DNA of 64,000 nucleotides, from the NCBI GenBank assembly GCA_029204225.1, contig MU832109.1, positions 1 through 64,000 on the forward strand. The letters are read 5' to 3'. Below, piece after piece: positions 28,501 to 40,500 of the stretch (its first letter is position 1; each line of letters starts with the position of its first letter). Source of the DNA: Diphasiastrum complanatum (taxonomy: Eukaryota > Streptophyta > Lycopodiopsida > Lycopodiales > Lycopodiaceae). The notes under the pieces were generated by a model that did not search any database, was not told the origin of the DNA, and saw only the letters and a program-made list of their open reading frames with translations. The position numbers and the translations under genes were made by a program.

Positions 28501-31500
28501 ACATGTTAATTGAAAAGATAATCGTCAAATACATTAAAGCCAAAACCTAACAATACTTTTTCCATGTTTCGTACCATTGGCTCAACAATTTGTTTTGTGG
28601 CAACAACCAATTTCTCCAAGTAATAACGATTAATAATTGTTCACATCATATTCAAGAGCACATAAAAAATGTACAGTTTTCTTATGGCAAAAATCAATAT
28701 GCATGTGCAGAAACATATGAGCCGAAGATAAGATAACATGCTCGCCATAAGTCTCTCAAGTAGTTTTGAGGTCTAAATTACAAAGGTCTCCAAGCCACAA
28801 AAACTTGAAGGAAGCCATGCTAGGCTACTAAAACCTATAGGCTATCAAGCCTATGTCAGCTTTTGAAACTTATAACGATCAAAACAAGCTTCCAAACTAA
28901 TAATCGAACTAAGATCAAAAGAAAATCTTCCTAAATCAACGTGAGCACAACACAAGAAGGATTGGCATCAAATAGCACAATCAAAGTTCCCCCTCATCCA
29001 AAGTACTTGTTCCTACTTAGCTACTACTAACTAGCTATTGGAGCATTGAAGATAGATAATAAAAGTCTATAATTTTGACATGTTATCAATTACCAAATGA
29101 GTAAATGATGTGAAATAAGCATAATAGTATATATGGCAAGTTTACCTTCAAATGCCAGTTTCTTGACAGCATCTCTTGGTCTAACAAAACATGTTCCTTC
29201 GACAAGGTCACACCTCTTCAATAGTGGGAAAAGGATCATACTCTTTAGTCAACAAACATGTCACTTGAAATGTAACTACACAATAACATGTCCCTATCAT
29301 GCCCCTCTAAGCCTCCAAAAAAGACCTTTGGGCCACAAATCTTGTTATACTGCATCTATAGCTACTTTGCCCTTGTTATAATTTCATTGCAAAAACTCTT
29401 TCTTCTCCATTCTTTGTCTAGCTTAACTACATTTGCTAGAACGCAAATCAATAGTAGAAATTTGAAGCAATCTAGCTCTAAATATAAGAAAAAATATGTG
29501 AACATGAATTTCCATTTTGCAAGATGCGAACGAAGCGACTTACAAAGGACTTGTTAATGTTGTGTGGAACTATGTAAACCTATGCACATGCTTAAACCCA
29601 AGATCATCGACTCAAAACAGAAAAAGTTGAATATAAATTCATTTAAAACATTTCAAAGGTGGAAAAAAGTGCTTATCAACCTTGACAACATAGGGTTTAT
29701 TCAATAGCCCTATAATCCATACCTTTGATGTTGGACTAATAAAATGTCAAAGCAAAATTTTACTGAGATGATATCCTTGAGGCCTAACAAGAAGTCATGT
29801 GCTCAGTTCACTTTGTCTTGACTAACTATTGATTTATATAGATTGTCGATGACATAAACGAGGGGATAGCAATAACAAAATTTATTTGTGCACAAAGTTA
29901 ATGGTCTCGTACTTTGTGCATGGAAATTAGTAATCAAATAGAATCAAAATTGATATTAGTGTGAGAACATAAACAATAGAATAATCTATGCTACACATAA
30001 TGGAATCAACCATCTATACTTTAAGGAAACTTGGGTATCCTCCATCTCTTAAAGAATGTAGGTTATGATGGTTAAAACGCGATTCTTACATTTGAGTCGT
30101 CCATCCAAATTAGGGTTTGGACTTACTTTGACCATTGACTTATCTTGACCATAAAATGAAGTATTGTTTGACCATAAGTGAAGTATTGCTAATTATGGTT
30201 TTGACTTACATTAAGCATCTTCACTTTCCCAGGCTGCCCCAATATGGAGGACGTTGCTTGTTCCTTCGTAGCCCGTATAGTATAAGGGCTCCTTCGTGGT
30301 TGGTCCCGCCTCAGAATTGAGCCAATCTGTCAGAATACTTTTAGCTTGTGGCGCCATCCGCATGAGTTCTCCGAGGGATATGTCCATGCGACTAGCTAGC
30401 AAACTTGCAAGCACTCCCGATTGTGGAACCTCATGCTCACCCATGTGAAATTGTTTTTCGTGATGGTGCAAACAGTCGTTTTGATCTGATTGCAATGGGA
30501 AGTCGACTGGTGTTACTGGTACTTCTGATGGTAGAGGCGCTATCGATTTTTGTCAGTTGAGAAAGAGAGACTACAAAGAGAAATAAGAAATGGAGCACGA
30601 AGCTAGGAAATATGACGTTACATGTATATCAAATGATTGCTATAACCAATGTCGCAACTTTTGAATCAAACCCGAGAAACTTTTGACGAGCATCCTACTC
30701 GATATGTATGCAGAAGACACACTAGCAAGCGACCTTGCAAATAAAAACACCATGCATTCAATTGAGAAAATAATAATGGTTTGTGGAGTGGCTCTCAAGT
30801 TGTAGAGTAATTTGCAATTTCAAATTCTTGATCTTGAAGCTATAAGCATACAAGTTGTTCCTTTTTACCGAATTATTCTACTTTGATGCTTTGCTAGAAG
30901 AAATTTCAAGTGTTTTTCACCCACCAATTGAACTAACAAAAAGTAGTCAGATTTTTTTCGTGTTCTTACAACTTTGAACTTTTTTGTTCTTACACTTGAG
31001 AACTTTTTGATGTTCTTAAGACTTGCTTTTTCATTTGAATTTTCCTTCTCTTTCTATTGCATTGCATTCTATGAAGTTCTTAAGAGCGGTATAGCTTGTA
31101 GTATTATTTCAAACTGACTTCTTTGAATCAAATAATCACTTTCAAGGCACATATTCTAAAGAAACCTAATCAAAAAGATAAATCAAGTGGGAATTAAAAG
31201 GGTTTACAGGATAAATCTAGCTATTGAAGCTTTTGATAAACATCTTGTACATCAAAAGTAAAAAAAGACACTATCACTTCAGCGTAATGATATGCACTAT
31301 GCACTAAAATTATAAATTTTTCAAAAATACCTAGAAAAGGTGGTTCTTTTTAGCCAAAATCTTTGAAAATAAGTCACAACTCTATGCTTTGGAGGTTTAA
31401 TTAGATACTATGCACTTTGTGTGTTAGAAATTGATGTTTATTTGCACCCCTAATGTTGGTTTGGCCATGCTTGCAAGCTAATTTAGGACCCATTGTTTTA

Positions 31501-34500
31501 TTTTTAGTGATTCCTAAAGTCAATTTAGTTGTTCATGCATGTAGGCAGGCGCACTAGTTATAGGATAGAACTTGGTTTTATTACCTAGTAGTTCATTATC
31601 GGTCTTTACCCAAAATAGGTAGCAATAATAGTAATCAGCTATTTGCCTTTAGCTTTAGTTGTATGCTTTTGGCTTTTCACAAGGAGCAAAGAAAGTATTT
31701 AAGAAGGCTAGCGCCCCACCACAAATCCATTCCATTATATGGAGCTTTGCTTATTCCTCTACAATTAGAGTTCTCTTAATATGTTATGCTGGTCTTGGTG
31801 TGTGTGATGTAGGAAATAGAAGCCTACGGATCCAGGATCTTAACTATTCAATCACACAAAGCATTCTCAAAAGAGAGAGAGAGATGGCTAGAAACCCTCT
31901 TGTAGAAACTCGTGGACAGCCAAGGAGAATAGTCAGTATTGCTTACAAAAGTGTCTTATACAAATGGGATGCACACATATATATAGTCCAAGATGACTAT
32001 CTAACTTCATGACTATTGGCTATCCAACTACTTGACTATTGGCTTTCCAACTACTTGACTATTGACTATCCAACTTTCTATACGTTACATAGAAAGAATA
32101 AGGTACCTCCAATATGTCAAGTTGGGATACTTAATGTCACAATTAGGCCTAGTGGACCCATGAGTCCCTACCAAGTTAATTTCATACTAACTTAGCTAAC
32201 TCTAAGTTTAGTAGGCCTAATATAATAAATGACCATGGTTACACAACTTTCGACCTTTTGGGTCAAAGTAACCTATGGTAATGTAAGCAATTCCATTTAC
32301 ATTCCAACACCCTCCTTAAATGGAAATGCATAACATAACATGAAGTAACTTCTCGAAAAAGAAAAATGCAACTTGTTGTCCGAACTTCATGTCGCCAAAT
32401 AAACTTCGCATCGAAGTAGTCGAAATCTCATCCCCAATCATGTCCAACATATAAAAGGAAAAGAATGCGTAATAATGAAGCATCAAGTCGAAGGGTGAGG
32501 ATTTGCATGCTCCATCCGAAGTAGGGAACCAACCTAAACTCGGCAATAAGTTGAAACATGGACTTGTAATCCATCATAGGCTCCCACATTATTCGAAAAT
32601 ACTTCTTATCATAAGGACAATAAAAAAGAGTACCAAACTCTTTTGACATCACATCCTCCCGAACCTTACCATCAATGACTTGCTCACATAGAATAGGCAA
32701 TGTACCAACATCATGATGAAGAGTAAGTGTAGAACCAAAAATATCAGCAAGAGGTACTGATTTTAAAGAGGCATGTGCCTTCCTTCCATAGTAAGACATT
32801 TCTTTGCTGTCCTGCAAAGTCTCCAATAGCCGACAAGGAACTGTTATGGGCTGTTCAACACTTTGCTGCCCAAAAGTGTTCCCAACATGGACCATGTTGT
32901 CCATAATCTTCCGCAGGCTGTTCCTGAAGCATAATGGACTGCTCATGATGTAAAATGGGCTGTATGTGACCAAAAGAAGATGACTGAACCTGCTGTCCAA
33001 CATCTTCATCATAAAAATTTAGCAAACTATCAAGAGATGCATCAACGATGGCGTCATCAAAGCTGTCCCTTGAAGAGGCATGGGATGACATAGAAAATTT
33101 CAAATAATGAAAAATTCTCTCCAAACAAATGCTCACTCTTAACACTTTGAACAAAAGTACTAATTGAGACTCCCTCCTCGATTAGTACAAAAAGGTTCCA
33201 AAGAGTGCTTGAATTTTTCAGCCTTTGCTAAAACATCAAATTGAAAAGGTTTCGCATGAAACTTTTCACTAATGCATCCATCATATGCATCAACTTGCGG
33301 TGACTTGAAAAAAGAAGATTGTTTCAACATCTGCTCAATGTATCGTTGTTGAGAGATGAAGATTCTAGCCCCATGTGGAAGATCAACAAGAACCCAAGTG
33401 TGGTTCTTCATGAGTGAGTTGTACTCCTCTTGCATCGCATCCTCCCAACATTTTACTCCTCTGGCCTGCTCATAAAAAACAAGTTCTACTGCACCATCCT
33501 CAATAGAAATAAGAGCAAAATCAGAAAAATCAGCAAATTCTTCTGATTTAGTAGAGGCACGAGTCTTCCCTTCATAGAAATGATCCACTTTGCTGTCCTG
33601 CAAAGTCTGCAACAACCATTTAGGGACTGGTTTGGGCTGTCCAACAGCCTTTCCTTCGTCAACACTTTGCTGTCCAAAGTGTTTCAAACTTGGACCTTGC
33701 TGTCCAATGTCTTCAATAGGCTGCTCTTCACCATAAATAGGTTCTTCTTGATGAACTATGGGCTGCAAAATTGAAAACGTAGTGGGCTCTCCACTAGAAG
33801 TTGATGGCAGTCCCTTATCTTCATGATTAGATGGCAAAACCAAATCTGGAAATATTTCAAGATATGCATCATGGGGGAAGTCCCCTTTCATGACATGAGT
33901 GGGCACAACATCACAGGAGGTCTTTTCATCAAAATGAACATCACGACTCACTATGATTTTATTAGTATCCCTATTGAACAACCTATAGCCTTTGCTTTCG
34001 CTACTATAGCCAACAAATATGCATTTAACTCCTTTATCATCAAGCTTGGTTCTTAGCTTATCGGGAATGAAAGCATAAGCCGTGCAACCAAAGATGCGTA
34101 AGTGAGAAACATTAGGCTTCTTACCATACCAAACTTCATAAGGAGCTAATACCTTCAAGGCTTTAGTAGGACACCGATTACTAATGTAAGCCGCCGTTAT
34201 AACCGCTTCAGCCCAAAACTTGTGAGGTAGGCCCTTTGCCTTGAGCATGTATCGAGCCATCTCCATAATAGTGCGATTCTTTCTTTCGGCAACACCATTT
34301 TGTTGAGGTGTGTAAGGGGTTGTCATTTGATCATGGATACCTTTGCTTTGAAGATAAGTACCGAACGTATTCTTTATATATTTCCCTCCTCGGTCGGTAC
34401 GTAAGATCTTTAAAGAGTGCCCAAACTAATTTTCTATCATTGCTAGAAAATCCTTAAAGCGTTGAAAACTTCAGATTTTGCCTTCATAGGATAAATCCAT

Positions 34501-37500
34501 GTAAATCTTGAAAGGCCATCATTAAAAGTAACAAAGTACTTACACCTTCCAATGGATTCAGTCCTCATTGGACCACATACATCACTATGAACCAAATCAA
34601 ATTCGCCGTCAACTCTAATAGTTCCATCAATTGGAAAAGCTTGCCTTTGAAATTTTCCAAGTATGCATCCTTCGCATACATGTCCTTCGGGATGCTCAAT
34701 ATTAGGAATGTCTTCAACCATATTGAACCTCTTCAACATCTTCAAGCTAGCAAAGTTGAGATGTCCAAACCTAGCATGCCATAATTCAGCCAACTCCAAA
34801 GAATGTGAACTTGATGCAACAAGACAAAAAGATGATGAAGCTCTTCGCTCATAGGTATCCATAAGGAACAATCCATCACGTAATGTTCCCGAAGCAATGA
34901 TCATAAGAGATCTCTTTGGGTCTTTGATAAGACATTTGTCTTCTTTGAATTCCATAACCAATCCTTGGTTCATAATTGCAGACACCGAAATGAGATTCTT
35001 TTTTATTTTTGAAACATAAAGTACATTACGAATGTATTTCTCCTCACCATTGGGTAAGATAATGGGGATCACTCCAATACTTTGATAGGATAAGAGGTGT
35101 TATCAACACCTTGAACTTTGCTTCCATCATGCACTTTCACAAGCTTTGTGAAGACCTCTTTGTGATAAGTCATATGACGTGTGGCACCGCTATCAATCAC
35201 CCAATCAATAGATGAAAAAACAGCAACTTGTAAAGCTGAAGATGGGCTGTTTTCTGCTGAAAAACCAACAAGATTTGAAGTGGCAGAAATCTCGTCTTGA
35301 GGAGAGAACAAAAGCATAATCATTATTGAAAAGATTATCCTCCTTTCCAAATTGTTGTTCCAAAGTAATGATTGTGGTACTTGTATCGTTACCTTTCTCT
35401 TTTTCCTTTGCAAGCCTCTTCTTACATTCTTTGATGTGATGCCCAAACTTCTTGCAATAGTGGCACTTACCCTTCTTCTTGGAGTCTTGATCTTGAGCTT
35501 CCTTAGATTTTTGATCATCTTTGGAAGTGTTGAAAGAAGGCTTCCCTTTCCACTTGCCTTTGCCTTTGTCTTTTGCAAAGAAAGCTTGATCTTCTTGTTC
35601 ACCAAAGTTGATCCTTGTTTGCTCTTCTTGAAGAAGTAAGCCAACAAGTTTGTCGAAGGAGATTTGCTGTCCCCTAAGAGAAATGCTCAATGATGACACA
35701 AATGGAAGGTAAGAATTAGGAAGAGAGCTGAGAGTAATAGATACAAATTGTGAGTTCTCAATCACCTCATCAATACTAAGAAGCTCCTCTCGAAGATCCT
35801 TGATCTTCGTCAAGTGGTTTGTAAGCAAATCACTTGCATCTTCAAGATAGAAAGTTGATTTCGAAGATATACCACTTTTGTCGCATTCTTTACTTGAAAC
35901 ATCTTTGCAAGAGTCTCCCAAGCACTTTTGGAAGTCTTGCATGATCTAATATGTGGAAGGATAGATCTCTTCATTGATAATGCAATGACGGAATGTGCTT
36001 GTGCATCTCGTCGATCCCACTTCTTTTGCTCATCGGAAGACACCTCCGTAGATGATGAAATAGTTGTTCTAGATGGTGTAATAGGTGCCAAGGTAGGTGG
36101 CCTCTCATCGTCACCATTAACTACTTCCCACAAACCTTTAGCAATTAGAAGGTTCTTTATCATGTAGCACCACAAGGAATAGTTTGTGCCATCCAGCCAA
36201 TAGACTCCGATTCTTTAGTCATAACAGAAAAATCAGCTTGTAGTAGATAGGAAATAGACTTTCCAAGACAAAATCTACTCAAAGGGCAGCAACCTCAAAG
36301 CTGAAATTATGAGCACGATAGATTGCAATACTCCACATGCAATTTGCTCAACAAGTAATGAAATAGGTGGCTGATTTTTACACAAAAAAACAGAATGCTT
36401 ACAAATAGGTAGACTTCAAATGAAGCCAAAACCAAAACCAGAAATTTGTGGCTGAAAAGAGTGCACACTATGTGCATATAGAGTTGATGGTAGCGCCCTA
36501 CTCCAAGCTCACCAACAGGGAAATTTCAGCAAGAAATGTGTCCAAAACACATGTATCTTCATTTAAGAAGTAAATCTGAAATTTTCAGCATCACATGCAA
36601 TTGGTTTGAGCATGGGCACCCTACTACTAGCTCTCAAATAGGTGAAGGTGCCCTGTAATTTCCTGCAAAAAAGCTATAAGAAGATGAACAGATTCTTCTC
36701 CTGCAAAAATCAGCAGCTTGATGATTTTCTGCAACCAAAAGGGGAAGAAGATAGCTTCCTATTGGGCGCCCTCCTGCAAGCGATATGATCACCTAAAGGC
36801 TCTGATACCATGTAGGAAATAGAAGCCTAAGGATCCAGGATCTTAACTATTCCATCACACAAAGCATTCTCAAAAGAAAGAGAGAGATGGCTAGAAACCC
36901 TCTTGTAGAAACTCGTGGACAGCCAAGGAGAATAGTCAGTATTGCTTACAAAAGTGTCTTATACAAATGGGATGCACACATATATATAGTCCAAGATGAC
37001 TATCTAACTTCATGACTATTGGCAATCCAACTACTTGACTATTGGCTTTCCAACTACTTGACTATTGACTATCCAACTTTCTATAAGTTACACATAGAAA
37101 GAATAAGGTACCTCCAATATGTCAAGTTGGGGTACTTAATGTCACAATTAGGCCTAGTGGACCCATGAGTCCCTACCAAGTTAATTTCATACTAACTTAG
37201 CTAACTCTAAGTTTAGTAGGCCTACATAAATGACCATGGTTACACAACTCTCGACCTTTTGGGTCAAAGTAACCTATGGTAATGTAAGCAATTCCATTTA
37301 CATTCCAACATGTGAGTGGTAACATAAGATCCAAAGAGAGAGGGAGAGATTGTTTGAAGATGTGCAAGCAGATTATTCAAGGAGCTGAAGCTGCACCATG
37401 TTGTTAGGAAGAGATTGTGAGTTGCTTTTGACATTGACATCTTCTGATGACTTCTCGAATCTCGAAGGAAGAGGCGTGTTGGTTTATTGAATCAGGATCG

Positions 37501-40500
37501 AAAAATATGACACCTAGGCGAGAGTGGTTGTCTAGTTTTCATTAACTAGATGATGGAACATATTTGACATTGGGAGATAGGGAGTTGAAAAAGTACAGAT
37601 TCAACTACCTTCAAGGAAGATTGTAGACATTGCAGACGTGCTTTATGTATCAAGAATTAGAAAGAACTTACTCTCAGTATTGGCTAAGCAACATATGGTT
37701 GTGCAGTTTGATGAAAAGTGGTGTCTCATCAAAAGGAAAGACAATGAAGTAGTAGCTGAGGGCATACTTGCAAGAAGGTTGTACAAACTTCAGGCTCAGT
37801 CATTGCGGAAAGGAAGAACCGGCCTATTGTGGAAACTGCGAGGAGTATGCTCAAAAGTAAGAATCTTCCAAATATGTTTTGGGGTGAAGCAGTTAAGACG
37901 ACGATTTTCTTTTGAATCGAAGTCCTACAAAGGTTGTAGAGAATCGGACTCCAGAGGAAGCTTACATTGGTCAGAAACCTGAAGTGAGTCATTTGAGGGG
38001 TTTTTGGAAGTATTGCATATGCTCACATACTTAAGGATTCGAGGAGCAAATTGGATTCAAAGGCGACCAAGTGTTTACTTCTTGGATATGATAATCAAGA
38101 GTAGGGATACAGGTTGCATGACTTGGAGGATAAAAAATTCATCATAAGCAAGGATGTGATCTTTGATGAGGATGGATCTCATAAAGATACAGAGTTATCT
38201 TATGATTGGAAGCAAGATGGAGGAATTCCTATCATGTGTGACAAGTCATTACAAGAGCCTGAATCAACACGTGTGCCGCCTACACCAATCCAAGTATCTA
38301 GAGTGACCATTGATGAGAAAGGAAAAAGGAAGGAGAGATAAAGTACATGGGATACTTATTCACCTCCTACTTCACCAGGTAGGAAGCATCCTACTTCAGA
38401 TACTGGAAGATTGCCTAGATGGTACTATGAAACTATCAAGGATAGTGTCATTTTGGAACAGGGAGACTCCAGTACAAAGGAAATTAGATCTACCAGACTT
38501 GAAAAACATCATGAAGATCAGGATGGACAGGAGGATCATCATGTGGATAAGGATGCACACTTTGCATATATGGCCACAATGTTGGAAACCAAGGAGGCTG
38601 AAAAAGAGGATATGTGGAGGAAAGCTATGGATGAGGAATACAACTCAATCATGAAGAACAAGACTTGGAGACTTGTTCAATTGCTTACAGGTGAAAAGGC
38701 CATTGGATTCAAGTGGTTCTATAGAACTAAGTATAAATCAGATGGTTCTATAGATAAACATAAGGCAAGGTTGGTTGCAAAAGGGTATGCTCAATAGGAA
38801 GGGATTGACTATGAAGAACTTATAGTCAGGTTGCTATGAGGATGGTTTTGTTACTGGCAGCTCAGTTTGGATGGGATATTCAACAAATGGATGTGAAGAG
38901 TGCATCCCTAAATGGATTTCTAGAAGAGGAAGTCTACATGGAGCAGCCAGAGGGATACATAGTAGCAGGACATGAAGACAAGGTTTGCAAGTTGGACAAA
39001 GCATTATATAGACTTAAGCAAGCACCCAGAGCATGGTACACAAGGATTGACACATACTTTGAGGAGCTTGGTTTTCAAAGGAGTATTTCGAAGCCTACAC
39101 ATTATGTTTTGATCAAGGGCGATCATATTGTGATTGTAGTGATGTACGTGGATGACCTTGTTATCACAGGTTCGGATCATCGTGTGATCCAGAATATCAA
39201 GAAAGATCTCAAAAGTTCGACATGAAAGATCCTGGTTCACTACAATACTTCCTTGAGATTGAGGTATGGAGAGTAGCACACCGACTATTTATTTCTCACT
39301 CTAAGTATGGTCATGAACTTTTTGAGAAGCTCAATATGTTAGTGCAAGCCTATTTCTACACCATATGATAGTGGATGTAAGCTTACTAAGGCTCAGGATG
39401 ATCAGGATGTAGATGAGACGTTATATAGAAAGCTTGTTGGAAGCTTAATCTATCTAACTACTACGAGACCAAATATTGCTTATGTTGTTAGTATGATTAG
39501 ACAGTTTATGGCTAAGCCTAAGCAGGTCCACTGGAGAGCTACTAAGCAAGTACTTGGATATATCCAGGGTACATTGAGGTTTGGTATTCTCTATGGGAGA
39601 CAAAATGTTTTGCAATTACAGGATATGTGGATGCTGATTGGGATGGAGATGCAGAAGACTAACGATCTACTACAAGTTATGTTATTAGTCTTGGTTCCGG
39701 TGCTATATCTTGGAGTTCAAAGAAACAACATACTATTGCATTATCATCTACAGAGGTAGAGTATCGGGCTACTATGAGTGCGGCAAGTGAAGCAATATGG
39801 TTACGAAGGATTCTACAAGATCTTCATATGGACATGATACACCTACAATACTTCAGTGCGAATATCAAAGTTGTATTAAAATGGCAACGAATCCAGTTTT
39901 TCACAGCAGCACAAAGCACATCGAAGTACAACAACAGTTCATCAGAGAGAAGAGAAGATTCAAAGTGATGACATGGAGCTTATATATTGCCCTACAAAAG
40001 AGCAATTTGAGGATATCTTTACCAAAGGACTTGGTTTCAGAAGTTTAGAGAACTTCTAGGAGTGATAGATAACAAAGTAAACATTAAGGGGGAGTGTTAA
40101 AAATTAATATTTATTTGCACCCCTAATGTTGGTTTGGCCATGCCTGAAAGCTATTTTAAGGGCTATTTTCTATTTTTTATAATTCCTAAAGTCAATTTAG
40201 TTGTTCATGCATGTAGGTGGGCACACTAGTTCTAGGATAGAACTTGGTTTTAATACTTAGTCATTCATTATGGGTCTTTACCAAAAATAGGTAGCAATAA
40301 TAGTAATCAGCTTTTTGCCCTTAGCTTTTGCGTTATGCTTTTGGCTTTTCACAAGGAGTAGAGAAAGTATTTAAGTAGGTTGGCGCCCCACCACAACAAA
40401 TCCATTCCATTATATAGAGCTTTGCTCATTCCTCTATAATCAAAGTTCTCTTAATCTCTTATTCTGGTCTTGGTGTGTGTGAGTGCTATTATGATTGATG

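Larger units (their letters stand above)
31808..37310 (-). mobile_element. Copia Z2, both LTRs present, RT deleted
   Basis: A 5.5-kb minus-strand element with LTRs at 36811-37310 (5') and 31808-32309 (3'), a primer-binding site at 36810-36798 and a polypurine tract beside 32310, flanked by TGTGA duplications. The LTRs are about 500 bp and differ at roughly ten sites by eye, suggesting a moderately recent insertion. Gag, protease and integrase are present but broken; the reverse-transcriptase core is missing. It is a close relative of Z1. Confidence 0.93.
31422..40483 (+). mobile_element. Copia W, interrupted by Z2
   Basis: LTR copies at 31422-31807 and 40095-40483 share tttatttgcacccctaatg, ttggtttggccatgc, caatttagttgttcatgc and the ending ggtcttggtgtgtgtga. 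The polypurine tract AAGGGGGAG (40086-40094) sits just before the right LTR. The interior is 37316-40094. Copia Z2 has landed at the end of the left LTR. I could not confirm a target duplication for W. Gag is not recognisable and pol is defective, so W is non-autonomous or decayed. Confidence 0.85.
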
